64,000 nt of DNA from Coffea arabica (lineage: Eukaryota > Streptophyta > Magnoliopsida > Gentianales > Rubiaceae): the NCBI RefSeq assembly GCF_036785885.1, contig NC_092323.1, positions 5,620,501-5,684,500 on the forward strand. The letters are read 5' to 3'. Both the position numbers and the translations under genes were made by a program. Below are positions 12,759 through 24,704 of the stretch, piece after piece (position 1 is the stretch's first letter; every line of letters begins with the position of its first letter). The notes beneath the pieces are model-generated. The model was not told the origin of the DNA, searched no databases, and saw nothing but the letters and a program-made list of their open reading frames with translations.

Positions 12759-13309
12759 ATTGAAGACGGTCAAGTTAAGGAATCGTGCTCTGCAGTGGAG
12801 TTTATAGGAAAATCGCGCAGGCCTCTCACCAATTCCTCTCTTTCCCTTACTTCCTTTTGCCCTCTCCCGATCTTATATCGAAGCTCTCTCTCTAGAAACT
12901 GAAATCGCTCACACACCTCAACGACTCTTCCTCTTCCTCCTCCTGCACACAATAATAACAACACAGACACCTCTTTCTCACACACAATCATCATCAATAT
13001 ACACCAATTTAGACTCACCATTTTTTCTCCTTCAAATTTTCTCAAAAATTCGGAAATTGAATTCATTATAACCCATAAAAAATTAACCAAAAGAACGACG
13101 AGTAATTGATTATGTATGCACGCTCAATACCTTCTTACCGATTCGAATTCTCAAAATTCTAGCTACCTCGCTCGCACGCTCCCTAGCGCTCGAATCGCAC
13201 GACGATTCGCTCAGCCTCCCGCCGCTCAGCTCAGCTTCTCAAACCCGTCAAAGGATTTCTCTATCTCTACATCCCGCAATCCGTAAATTGCTGAATGTAT
13301 ACATATGAA
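12759..13309 (-). promoter_or_regulatory. 5' UTR and promoter region of the RRM gene
   Basis: Upstream of the start codon at 12758, the coding strand is rich in GA and CT runs (roughly 12800-13000) and then in C/G-containing sequence to about 13280. This is typical of a plant housekeeping 5' leader and promoter. No clear TATA box was found. An open frame at 12770-13090 on - lies in this leader and has no recognisable homology. Confidence 0.45.
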
Positions 13310-14845
13310 GGGCTCTTTTTTTTTTGGATAGCCCCCCACGATTTAGCATTTTGCGATATTCCCCTTTAAATTGTGAAATTTTTGACATAGATTTTAGGAA
13401 AATTGTTCAGAACGTTTCTCATATTTTATAAAACAATTTTTTTTGTCTCTCACTTTCAGAAGTGTACTTTCACGTCCTTTATAAATTCATATTGGTCAAA
13501 TTTAGTTTTTATCTAAATTTTTAACTAGTTTTTTGTCAGAATTCACCACGTGCCTTGTATGAGATTATTTTTGAAGGGCAAAATTATCAAATAATCAAAA
13601 TTTATATAAGCCGATCTATAATTCATCACATTTTATAAAATGAATTGTTTTGTCCTTTACATTTCACAAAATGAATTGTTTCGTCCCTCACATTTTACAA
13701 AATGAATTTTTTCATCCTTCATATTTTATAAAATAAATTTTTTTATCTCCCATTGATTATGTGTACGAATAATTTTTTTTTAAAGCCAGGGTATATATCT
13801 ATTTGATTTTACTTAAATAATACGAGTAACATGTAATATATCTCTATTTGATGTCACCTGAATGTACTGTTCAGGTGAAATTAAATAGATATATACAGGA
13901 ATTTAAAAAAATTATTAGTTTTTCACTTATATTCATTTTCTTTTACTTGAAAATTGAAAATAAATAAGAAATTTAATTCTAAACATTATCAAGTATTTAT
14001 ATCGAATTAAATTTCGACAGAAAAGATAAACAAAGAAAAAGTATGACAAAAAGAAATCAGTGATTGACACTTTCAAATTTTAAAACAATTACAATTCAAG
14101 AAATTCAATTGTTGGTCTTAAAAGTTGTGAGTAAAAATCTCAGATTTAAACTGCAATTTATTAGCGTGACTATAGAATTCAAATTATAACCGATTAATTA
14201 GATGGTCTTATTACACAACTCAATAAATAAATTATTACCAAAAGAAAAAGATTACAAATATTGAATAGATTCATATGATAAAATTAAATAAATATATGTG
14301 GGTTTAAAATAAAATTGTTAGATTTAAACTCATGTATATATCATTGAATAGTATGTCTACATTTACAATTAGTCTGTTTAAGTGAAATCAGATAGAGATA
14401 TATTGCATGTTATTGGTACTGTTCAAGTGAAATCAAATAGATATATACATAGATTTAAAAAAAAAATCTTTGTACACATGGTCAATGAGGCATAAAAAAA
14501 TTTATTTTGTGAAATGTAAAAGATTAAAAAATTTATTTTGTGAAATGTGAGGGACGAAACAATTCATTTTATGAAATGTAAGAGACTATAAATCGAATTA
14601 TGTAAATTTTAATTTGATAATTTTACCCTTAAAAAATCATTTCATGTAAGCCACGTGATAATTTCTGGCAAAAAACTAGTTGAAAACCTAGGTAGGAGCC
14701 AAATTTAACCAATGTAAATTTGTAAGGGACATAAAAATATACTTTTAAAAATGACGGACGAAAAAAATTATTTTATAAAATATGAGGAACGTTTTGAACG
14801 ATTTTTCCTAAATTTTAACTTCGGGATGATTTTCCATTTTTCCCC
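13310..14845. mobile_element. Large foldback element, non-autonomous, about 1.5 kb
   Basis: The two ends are long imperfect inverted copies. The left arm (about 13380-13870) contains TTTTATAAAACAATTTTTTT and CACGTGCC; the right arm (about 14410-14845) contains their reverse complements. Each arm also contains short tandem copies of a motif like CACATTTTATAAAATGAATT (13625-13740, mirrored at 14490-14590). The outer left 60 bp is divergent, and I could not find a clean target duplication. No coding sequence is seen. A Mutator-like foldback is the likeliest class. Confidence 0.6.
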
Positions 14846-15373
14846 TGCGTGTATGGATGCATGCTCAAATTTGATTTCTCTTTTTTAATCCGTATGGCAT
14901 ACATCTATGCAAGTGGCGGCAGCGAGTCATGTCAAGCCGAGAAGTACAATTGCACCCCTTCAATTTTTAAAAGCTCAAAATTAACCTATAAAAATTTTAG
15001 AAATTCTAGTATTGCCTTCTTCTTGTCCCCCTAGATTTTGGTAGTATTCCCACCAACCTCACAATTGTCCCTCAAAATTATTGAAATCTTTTACAATTGT
15101 CTTCTCCATCTCCATAATAGTGAACCTTGGACTAAAATATATATAATTACATGATGCTATTTTTTTGCTTTCTATTAAATATAATTTTTTTTGGAAGCAA
15201 ATGTTATTTGTTTAATATTTAACTTTTCTTACATGTCTATTTCATATGAATTACAAGTCCACTAACTATTCATGTAACAGTTTAATTGTGTACAAATTAT
15301 TTGTCAATTGTTTATATTAATTAAAATATACATCTTGTATTCTTTTGCATAATTTTATAACATTGGATGAGTT
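14846..15373. other. AT-rich spacer
   Basis: Non-coding AT-rich sequence between two inverted-repeat elements. I see no gene, RNA or clear repeat in it. The segment from about 15240 to 15370 resembles 44930-45050, so it may be the edge of the duplicated lipase unit. Confidence 0.4.
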
Positions 15374-15382
15374 AAAAAATAA

Positions 15383-16438
15383 GGGTTATTATCACTTTAC
15401 CCCCTTAAATTATATCACTACTATCAGTTTACCCCCTAACATTATCTTTTAATCACTTTATCCCCATGAGTAATTCAACTCAACATGTTAAGAAATTTTG
15501 GATAAAAATACCCTTTGATTTTATAGCATTGCGACATTGTTATTATCACTTTATTCGTTTAGATTATAGTGATACAATCATTTTAGTTCTTAACATTATT
15601 TTCTGAGCATTTTACCTTATCGTTAATCTAACTAGTATGGTCAGAAAATTTTAAATATATTTATCCTTTTTTATATATAATTAAAAATAAAAAAGTTGGA
15701 ATGGTTATTCTTTTTTTTCACTATAAGAGATCGAAAAACATAAAAATAAAAAGATTTTCTCAAATTTCTTTTTTCACATTTATTAATACTAGGAAAAGAA
15801 AAAGAGATAGGAAAAAAGGAGACAAAAAAATTAGATTTTGTAAAAAAAGAAAATAAAGAAAAGTCTAACATTATCGTATTACTTTAAAGTTGTCGAGATT
15901 AGGATTGGAATTTAGTGATAAACAAAAAAGTGAAATAATTTTAAAATAATAAAAGTATTTAATTCTTTCTTATTTGTAATTTTTAAAAAAAGAATTGAGC
16001 TCTTTCTCTCCCTCTTCCCTTCCCCCTCTCCATCTTTCTATTTTTTTTCAATATTAATAAGATTGCCAAGAAAAAAGAAATTAATATTTTAACTCTTTTC
16101 TTGATACTAAAAAGGAGGAAAGTCACTCTAAATTTTTTATTAATTTTATTATGCAAAGAAGAAGGTATTTTTTTCTAAAGTTTTTTAACTTACTAAGTTG
16201 GTTTAATGGTAGGATAAATTGCCTAAAAAATAACTCTACGGGGTAAATTGAAAATGATACTATATTTTATGGGGATAAAGTAATAATAATTTTAAGAATT
16301 AAACATGTCTTTTCACTTTAATTAATAACTTCCGTTAAGTTTGACCGTTAGTTTTGGGAGTAAAGTGGCTAAAAAATAACGTTAAGAGGGAAATTGATAG
16401 TAGCGCCAAACGTTAAGGGGGTAAAGTGATAATAATCC
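15383..16438. mobile_element. MULE-type non-autonomous element with perfect 9-bp TSD
   Basis: The left end reads GGGTTATTATCACTTTACCC and the right end, on the other strand, GGATTATTATCACTTTACCC; similarity continues inward for over 100 bp. The 1056-bp element is flanked by the perfect 9-bp direct repeat AAAAAATAA at 15374-15382 and 16439-16447. Its interior is low-complexity AT-rich with no coding sequence. Length of target duplication and terminal structure fit Mutator-like elements. Confidence 0.88.
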
Positions 16439-16447
16439 AAAAAATAA

Positions 16448-17970
16448 TGAATCTCAAATTACATGCTCACTATAATAAATATTTAGTTATTTCAGAAATC
16501 TGCAAACCAACACCTTATAAGTCTAAGTTAATATTATTGCACCCCTGAATAAAGGTCCCGATTTCACCGCTGCATCTACCATTATACATTCATGCTAATG
16601 CTTCTCCACATTCATACCGCAACACGCATTTGCAACAAAGAGCTTCCATTGAGTACGTTTTGTACTTGAGTTGTTTTAACCTCACTCATTGTTATGTTAC
16701 ATTTCCATGTAAATTTCGTTGATTTGGTATTCAGTTTTAGGTCCACACTATTTTGTTTGGTCATTTATCAAATTATTGATTTTGTTTGGGGAGCTGTTGC
16801 AAAGTCCATGAAGTTACTGAGTCCCCTGCATGTACCATTCCTTGAATGTTTGCTGCGTCTTCATCCAAATAACGCATTGAAGGGTCAATCTTCATCCAAA
16901 ATGCGTACTTTCCCAAGTAGGTCAGAAGACGAGTTAATTGCCCTTTTTCCTGTTCAAAATCGGATTGATGCAGGTCCAAAATCCTACTAATGCTTCTATA
17001 TATATATATTATATCACTTCAAGCCCGCCCTTAGTTATATTTGTTTAAAAAAATTGAAGTTTGCTCTACTGCAGCACCGGAAGAAATATCAAATCAATCT
17101 TATGTTTTTATGAGGTACAAGTGTGTTTTTTTTTTTTTTTTAGTACGATGAAATGTATAGGAGTTTCTTTGTAAATGTAATTAAAATGTGAATATGCTAT
17201 TTACTTAGTTTTTGGCATGTGAAAAAGTCAAAACTAAGAAAGTGAATTATTTGCATAATTTTATCTCTTTACATTTTTTAATCACTATTTTATCTCACAT
17301 TCATTATATAAAAAAAATGTTGTAGCAATCTCTTCAAAAATTATCCCAAATAATCTACTATCCAAACACACGTTTTTTGTTTGGTAAGCTTAAATATGTA
17401 AAACATTCTAAAAACTATGAAGTATACGCAATATAATTGTTAAACAAAATCATTGCACGAAAAAAAAAAAATTCTTTTTTGTTTTCTTATTAGGAAAAAT
17501 AGTTGATAACGAACTACATTTTAAATTGATTTTCTGAGAAAATTAATTTTGAGAGCTTGCATATTGAGCTAGTGAAGTAAAGTGTGGTTTACTGACAAAC
17601 TCCTACATTGGCTGTGAAATCTGCACCCCAGTTTTCAGCTCTCGAAACATGCCTAATCGGTGACTCGTTAAAATCTGTACATCATCCAAGCGTGGAGCTT
17701 TTTCTTCAACCTTTGGCGTCCATGGTGTCTAGCTCGCCCAACAACTGGTTCATGACTTTACTTTGAAGTACTATTCTAATTCTTTGTATGGAGTGAATCT
17801 CATCCTTCCATCCCCCCTCCCCCCTTGTTTTGGGAATGCAGATCTGATAAGAAGAAGGATTCTCGCTAATTAAATCTCGAAACTTTTCCTCCATTCTTCT
17901 TCTGATAGATAGGATTCTAACACTAAATTAATGTCACTGAAGAACACTTCATGGTAGATTCTTAGTTATG

Positions 17971-18016
<46 letters not shown>

Positions 18017-18240
18017 GTTGCTAAAGCTTTTGTAGTATCTAATAGTACACTTTTCTCATAATTCTGACCAATTTTCCTCGATCATAACATTGGGTGCAAA
18101 TCCTATAACAAAATACACTGTTAATGAAAGCGGGCTTCTAAGTTAGGGAGAGTCATGCACTAGATCCTATAACAAATCCTATAACAAACCATTGGACTAT
18201 GATCCAACGGTCAGGGAGAGTCATGCACTAGATCAGTGGT
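16448..18240. other. Duplicated block downstream of lipase A
   Basis: This block recurs, diverged, at about 45060-48770. Shared landmarks include CCATTCCTTGAA, GTACATCATCCAA and GATCTGATAAGAA. On -, short frames at 16773-16979 and 17706-17894 have counterparts in the second copy (for example 45606-45887) but carry frameshifts. I could not assign a protein. It may be a decayed gene or simply co-duplicated spacer. Confidence 0.45.
17973..18012. repeat. AT dinucleotide microsatellite, about 20 units
   Basis: An uninterrupted (AT)n run of about 40 bp in the spacer downstream of lipase A. The matching block near 48660-48680 lacks the long run, so it expanded in one copy only. Confidence 0.9.
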
Positions 18241-18616
18241 TCAAAATTTACTTAGTGCATTACAAGAAAGTATTTTGCTTCTTATCTTCAAAAGATTCAG
18301 ATTTGAAAAAAAAAAGGGAGAAAGTATGCTTAAAAGTGCATACTCGGATGCTTTAATTTTATTGCATGCAAAAGGCAAATCTTTCACCACACACCGAAAA
18401 GGGCAAAAAAAAAAAATAATAATAATAATAAAATAGACAAGCAACAGAGATAAACGACCCAGAAAACATGAGCTTAAACGAGGAGCAGTTTTAATTATCC
18501 ACTTACACTAACTGAAAGAATAAACTTTTTCAACTAGGTGAGCCCTAGAAGAGGATCATCCAGTTTCTTCGTGCTTGGCTTTCCCTCCGCTGGGCCGTCG
18601 TTTGCATGAAAATCGT

Positions 18617-21329
18617 TTATTGGCGAAGCCATGGTTTGGGAGCGTACAAATCTGGAGATGCAAACCTTGTGGAATTGACATAATCTAGAGGAGCATGTGC
18701 TGGCAGGCCAGCTATGGAGAAGATGCCCATAAGTCGAACCGCTCGCATAACCTTCAATTCCTTGTATTCACGTCCGATGAACATTCCCATCCCAAATCCT
18801 CTCATCAGCTCCCAAACACAGATCATTTTTTTGGGGATGAACATGAAGACTGAAAAGTAGTTCTTGTTTGGTACTTCATCAACAATCTGCAGCCCATGAA
18901 CAATTAAAATATTTAATCCTAGGTATTGATATACACATTGCAGATGAGAGAAAATTATAAATGAGCTTGGGAATGCCAAGGGATTCATTACATCGCCCCT
19001 GTAAAGGCTGTTGAAGTAGATACACTTTCCAAAGTGCTGAAAATCGCTCCATGAATTGTCCCAAGGGACTCTAGGCACAAGATCGTTGCAATAAACGATC
19101 CTAAAGTACTTGCGCCTGCTGCTCTCCATGTTGTTTTCCACGAATGCTCCAAATCTGGAATCTCCAACTCTCGGTTGACCAAAAGTGTAGACCCCGTCTA
19201 ACCGCTCCGACAGATCCTATTACTATACCATCCTTTTCTTCAGAATTTCCCGGATGGTATAGTAAGCGTATTGCCTATTCGATTGGGGTATGTTCTTGGG
19301 CCAACCACTGCCCCTCTGTAGACCAAGAGCTTCCATGAATCCACAATGCGCCCTCCCCACATTAGGAAGCTCATAATAGGAGAGATCCATGTCTGTAATC
19401 CAATCATCAGCAGCAAAGGGTTCTGTACCTCTGAAGGCCACACATATCAGTTCCGAGTCCGTGTCCTTATTTTGTCGAAACAACATTGCTTGTGTTGTTG
19501 GTTTCCTTTGGAAAGCTAACCACCACCACCACAAAAAAGGAGGAGGAGAAGAAATAAAAGGGGATCAGTTCCGAATGAAAGACAAATTAAATAATTAACC
19601 ATCAAACTAACAGCAATTTAAAACACCAGGTTGACATTATTGGACCCCATACGTGCAGCCTTTTGAGTCCGTCATATTATTGCTTTCACATGGTATCTTA
19701 CGTATTAGTACTATCTAGGCACTTGGAGGATAGGGTTTCGAATGCTCAAAAGCCATGAAACTCGTTCTTAATGAAAGCCCAGCTAATTTTCGTAAACAAG
19801 TGTTCTCCAATAACTAATCGTTGCAAATCCCCCTCTCACAAGGCAGCCATTAAAATTTAAAAGTAAGGTAGGAATAAGGAATACTTACCGTTCCAGAAAT
19901 CGTAAAATCCCATGAATTCCATCTGTGAAAGTAGTTTAACGAGGTCATCAATTGTCACTACATGATATGTAAAGAGATGACTACACTAGGTTATCGAATA
20001 AGTAAGAACCAAAACATATACACAAACACGTAACACATGTAGAAAATTGAAACTAAAACAGTTTTACCTTCCAGATTTTCGAGACCACATATTCGATATG
20101 AGCGGGGTTCTCGTAAACGACTTTGGCAGCCATTATTGCGAGAGCCGAATTATATCTCGTATCGTCAATTAGGATGTTCTCAGCCAGCTCTTCCCTATCG
20201 TCTGAAAGTCCGGTCAGCGACCGATACTTGGGCGAATCTCTATCTGGGGTTTTTTCTGGCCGGCGCCCTACAAAAGATAAAAATGGATGGATACTAACCT
20301 CCTTACAGCCTTAATTAAAGGAACAACCATGCACACACGTAATCTTTAATGACCTAGTCGATAAAATATAGTAAAAAAGAAATCCTATCCAGATTGTTAT
20401 GCTGTACAACAAAACGATAACTAATTTCTTATTTCCTTCACACTACAAGTGTTGGATCTGTTAGCTAGGCGCAAGTCAGACACCAGGATATTCTCTAGCA
20501 TCAGGTATCAGTTTATGGATCTTAATTTACGTTCATGCTTTTCATTATTCAAGTGTAACTAGAGTCACTGCTGCAATTTATTTTGAAATCCAGTCTGCGT
20601 TTGTTCAAGAGGTTTGTTCTTGCTGTGTGACAGTGCACTACGTTTTGGAGGCTTGCGTTTTGAAGAAACCCCACATACTCGAGGTATTAATGGGGAACAA
20701 AGGAGTGCTGTTCCTATCACAACTCGCCCTGGTTTGTAGGATTTGGAAGATGGTGGGAGAACTTCCACGTAAACTGCTGGGATAAGACCTCGCCCGCAGA
20801 TTAACGCATCCATCAGCACACGCACGATAGCATGCATGCATGCCCTTATGTTTGGCATTTTGATGTCTCTATTCTTATCGATCAATGTTCATGAATTATC
20901 CAAAAAGCAAATAATATTTGCATTGAGCAAAGTGGGTAGCATGAAACTTGGAAAAAGTCAGGCGAATGAAAGAAAAGCAAGAGCAATAACTAATTAGGAG
21001 ATTGAGTAGCAGAGTCTACCCCGAAGGATTTTGAAGATAATTCCCATAAAACCGCCATTCACGTACAGCAGGTTAAGCCAGTTCTCGATTGCATGCCCCA
21101 ACAATGCTAGCGGTCCTGCGAGTATGAACAAGATAATTTGCATCACGACAGAGCCAACTAGAACCACCCTTTTAGGGAATGGTAATCTCGTCCCTCTTGG
21201 GGTAAAAATAAATCTTCTATTGTCTGCACGGCTGGAGAGCAAGAAACGAAGGAGATCGAAGATTGTGGCTTCCTTCGGAGCTAGCACCATATAGTGGCTA
21301 GCAAATGACCGCTCCTCATTGGAAGCCAT
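18617..21329 (-). pseudogene. Lipase A: OBL1-like class 3 lipase pseudogene lacking the active-site serine
   Basis: Five exons match those of lipase B: 21020-21329, 20068-20267, 19889-19922, 18992-19515, 18617-18886. Exon 1 (MASNEERSFASHYMVLAPKE...) carries the acidic/hydrophobic N-terminus, and exon 5 ends DYVNSTRFASPDLY. Exon 4 is 87 nt shorter than in B. The sequence that would encode the strand before the nucleophile and GHSLGG is gone, replaced by a short filler that introduces three consecutive stop codons in frame (19217-19225, read on -). Downstream reading resumes in the original frame at RLDGVYTFGQPR. Without the catalytic Ser it cannot be an active lipase, so it is called a pseudogene although splice sites, promoter and other exons look intact. 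It may still be transcribed. The C-terminus ends at the same early stop as B. Confidence 0.85.
19217..19265. repeat. 14-bp perfect palindrome at the lipase A deletion scar
   Basis: TTACTATACCATCC at 19220-19233 is the exact reverse complement of 19252-19265, with an 18-bp loop. The right arm is native lipase sequence present also in lipase B; the left arm is new in A. This is what a templated insertion during end-joining repair would leave. Confidence 0.85.
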
Positions 21330-21443
21330 TGAAGATTCAACTGTAAAGGCTGGGAGATTAATTAATTGATAAAAGGTTCAGCTAGCAGCTAGTATACAGT
21401 AATATGGTCGGACAGGGATAGAGCGATGCCTTTAGTGGACCAG

Positions 21444-21453
21444 TATATATATA
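21444..21453 (-). promoter_or_regulatory. Candidate TATA box of lipase A
   Basis: A TATATATATA run lies about 115 bp upstream of the lipase A start codon, read on -. The same box in the same context (between GGACCAG and GAGAGATCAGCG on +) is kept in lipases B and, shortened, C. That conservation and the spacing support its use as the core promoter with a leader of about 80-90 nt. Confidence 0.55.
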
Positions 21454-24087
21454 GAGAGATCAGCGATATAAGGCATCGAGATTTTCTTCCAAGTTCATTC
21501 CCTCGATCAATCTAGTGATTTGCTTTCGCTTTTTTTTTTTTTTGGATATGGAAAACCCAAATTCCACGTTACGCATTTTATCACCGTTCGTTTAGATATG
21601 TACTTATTATTTTTTGTGTTATTATTCTCGAAAAGTTTGAAATTCAAATTAAACAATCAAAAGAGGATAGAGAAAGGTGAAAAAATTACAATGTTCACAC
21701 AAATGAGGAACTAGAAAAGGACAAGCGTAAAATGCAAGGGGACTGTGTAGTTTTCCCTTGGTAGTGATAAAGGGAAGCCTCTTGGCACCAAAATCTTAAG
21801 CGTCGTATAATTTTGTACTAACCAATCACTTCCTCTAAAGGAGATTAGCTTGGGATAGTCGCATTGGCAATCTCTCTCCATTTGGCAAAAGTGCGAGAAT
21901 CCTAAACACTTCGTGACATGCAATATTGAAAACAGTCGGTACAAGTTGTGTACGTAAAAGAAAATGTAAATTAGATTTAGGATGGAAAACTTGTTGTTTC
22001 TATCTTTTTTTTTCCCAAAGTATAACATATTCATATATTTGTTTCCATCTAATGTTGGAAACAAGTTTAGTTGCAAATTGTGCCATTATGTGTGCACACC
22101 TATTTTTAGTTCTATATACAAAAGAAAAAGTACTATACTGGAACATGCCACTCAGCTGTCATATATCTTTCATTATGGTTGCTATTGATGATTCCTCCTT
22201 GCATCCCTTTTGGATTGTTTCAATGACAGTTTTACAATCAGACTGCACCTCAATTCTCTACCACCCTGCTTCTTTGCTATGTTTTTTCTATTTTTTTTTT
22301 CGAAAACGATAACAATTGCATAATATATCCTATCCTAAACTATCGAGAAGGGAGAATCTAGAGAGACTTGTGTTAGAAATTAGCAGGTATACAGATCTTA
22401 CTAAATCAAAGGAGTGTTTTGGTACCACCTTGAAAGATTTTTTTCGCTGCAAATGGCCACTGAGTGCTCAGTGGTTCTATGTTTTTTCTATCTGAATTTG
22501 GCAAAATTGGGAAAACCCAAAACATTACAACACATGCATCGGACAAATATAGCACCTTGGAGTTGTTAGAAACCACCCACTTAGAAACAAGTAGTTTTGT
22601 ACTAGCCTAAGCAATCATTTCCTCTAGCGTAAATTAGACGCGTAGTTTCGCTTTCAAAGTTAAGACAAGTGAGAAAGCCCTAAACATTACTAATAGTCAG
22701 ACACCTACAAGCTACGAGATATTAAAATTAGTAATTGTCACTAATATCCTCGGAGTGGTCAAAAGGCCCACCACGCGCCCTTGCAAAAACTGGGTTTGCA
22801 GTAACCAACTGCTCCCCATGCCCCTGTGGTCAATTAGATGGGCAATACTTGCGTAGACTCTGTCTACAGGTCGGCCCACATGTAGATTGAGTGGTGGAAA
22901 AACTGTCACATCATTCAATTTGAATGAGGCCTCGAAATTATTTCAAGCTCACGTCTCAATTGGGCTTGTAGTGCTTTTAATAAAAAAATACTTTTAGGTG
23001 TTAAAAATATTTTTAAGATGGATGAATATTATTCCATAAAATTTGAAATAAAATTTTTTGTGTGAAAAATACTTTTCACAAAAGTTTAAATTTGATACTT
23101 TTAGAGTAGTTTTTATGATTTGAAAAAAATTAAATTTAATTATGTTATTCTATATTATAGATTAAATAAAGAAATAGATATATTTAAAATTTTTAAATTA
23201 CATATTATTCAATATAATAAACATTTATTCAATCATGTCTTCAAAATAATATGCTTAAAAGCACTTAAATATTTAATAATTACTTTTATTATAAGTTCTA
23301 TTGAGAAAGTACCACAAGCCCTCACCCTACTCTTTCGGTGCAGTCCTTCAAATCTCATGTGGTCCCAACAGATCCTCTATCCCCACCGGCTTAATCCCAA
23401 CTTCCCAATTTCTATCACTACCACCACCATCACTTCCTCCTTGTACTGTGCTGCCACCAAAAACCAAACACACCACTCTCTTCCCCTTGTTCTATGCCAC
23501 CACGATCACTGCCCAATCCACCTCTATCGAAACTTGCCATCCACCTCTATCTATCACCTTCTTCTTCATTTTCCTTCTACATGTCTTATTCCCTTCTTTC
23601 TCACAAAACAAATACTTTTTTTTGGTTAAACTCATGAGTTTTGAAGAAAACCCAAATGCACAAATTACATGTGAAGTCTAAGCAAACACTACAAAAAATG
23701 AGAAAAGAATATAGCGTTGGGGTCAGGTTTAGAAATCTTACAAGAAAATTGATATGGAGTTTGGGAAATAAAGCAAAAGGACAGTTAAAGATGTGATTTT
23801 GAAGTGTACTAGTATTTTAAAGCAAAACGATCACTTAAACAGAAAAGAGAGATAAATGCAATTGCATAGTTATGCAGTTTGTCGTTCTGGTTAAGCAAGA
23901 CGTTATGAATAATTTCATTAATTAATAATGTGACACTCTTTCCTCTCCTACCCATTCCTCCATCACCATCCAACAGCCATATCATTGGAGGAGATGGCAG
24001 ATTATATCATTGAAGAAGGTAGCACCCATATCAGACATTCCTTTTCTCCTCCTCTTAGACCCCAAAATCCTCATTCATTTTAGTAGA
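21454..24087. other. Spacer upstream of lipase A, shared with B and C
   Basis: Non-coding. The part to about 22930 matches the upstream regions of lipase B (33090-33980) and C (55820-57400), for example GGACAAGCGTAAAATGCAAG at 21719 and 33364. The part from 22930 to 23290 is AT-rich, and 23690-24060 matches 34420-35500. Open frames at 23120-23681 are low-complexity and lack any recognisable domain. No independent gene is called. Confidence 0.5.
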
Positions 24088-24704
24088 TTTAGGAAAGAGT
24101 GAATGGCTGAAAAGATCACTCAACTATTAAAAATGGCATCGCTTGATTATCAAACTTTTTTTGTGACAAAAAAGATCACTAAACTCAAATAGACGCGCCA
24201 GCGGAGTCATTTTATCAATTTTAACCAGTGAATTATCCGGTTACAAGGCTATGTTGAGTGAAGGAATATTTGTGAGAGAGCAAAAATGTCCAAAAAAGTA
24301 TGGCTAACATGTTTCTTCCTTCCTCGCAAGGCGTGCCCAAAAAAATTTGCTAGAGTGATTACACAGAAGCCAATCAACTACTCTAACTACTCATAGTAGT
24401 TGGTTATCAAGAGAGATTTAAAACTCTACTTGGGTGTGGATCAAGAAATCAAATCCTTTGGCCTGCATTTTAAAAAATTCAAACTTTCTTGAAAAAGTTT
24501 GTCAATGTGTGCGTGGGTACCCATCTGGACCATTGTTGGTTTAGGTCTCTTTAGATTCTCTCTCCCTCTAGTATAGAGTAGGAGTAGGTCTAAAATAATT
24601 CTATCATATCAAAAAAAAAAAAGATGACACAGAGACTGGAGGTTCGTGATGAAAGAGAATATGAAGAAGAAAGACAATCTCGAAGCCATCAGCGTGAAAA
24701 GAGA

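Noticed and set aside
20565..20885. Frame conserved in intron 1 of lipases A and C (contains LPPSSKSYKP)
   Set aside because: It is intronic. In B the same region is frameshifted, and exon 1 joins exon 2 in phase without it. Similarity is explained by recent duplication.
21926..22312. 128-codon frame upstream of lipase A
   Set aside because: No domain, and the equivalent positions upstream of B and C carry indels and stops.
23120..23681. Two overlapping frames of 126-169 codons
   Set aside because: Low-complexity Leu/Ile/Phe- or Pro/Thr-rich reading in AT-rich spacer, no start context, no domain, not kept in the duplicated copy.
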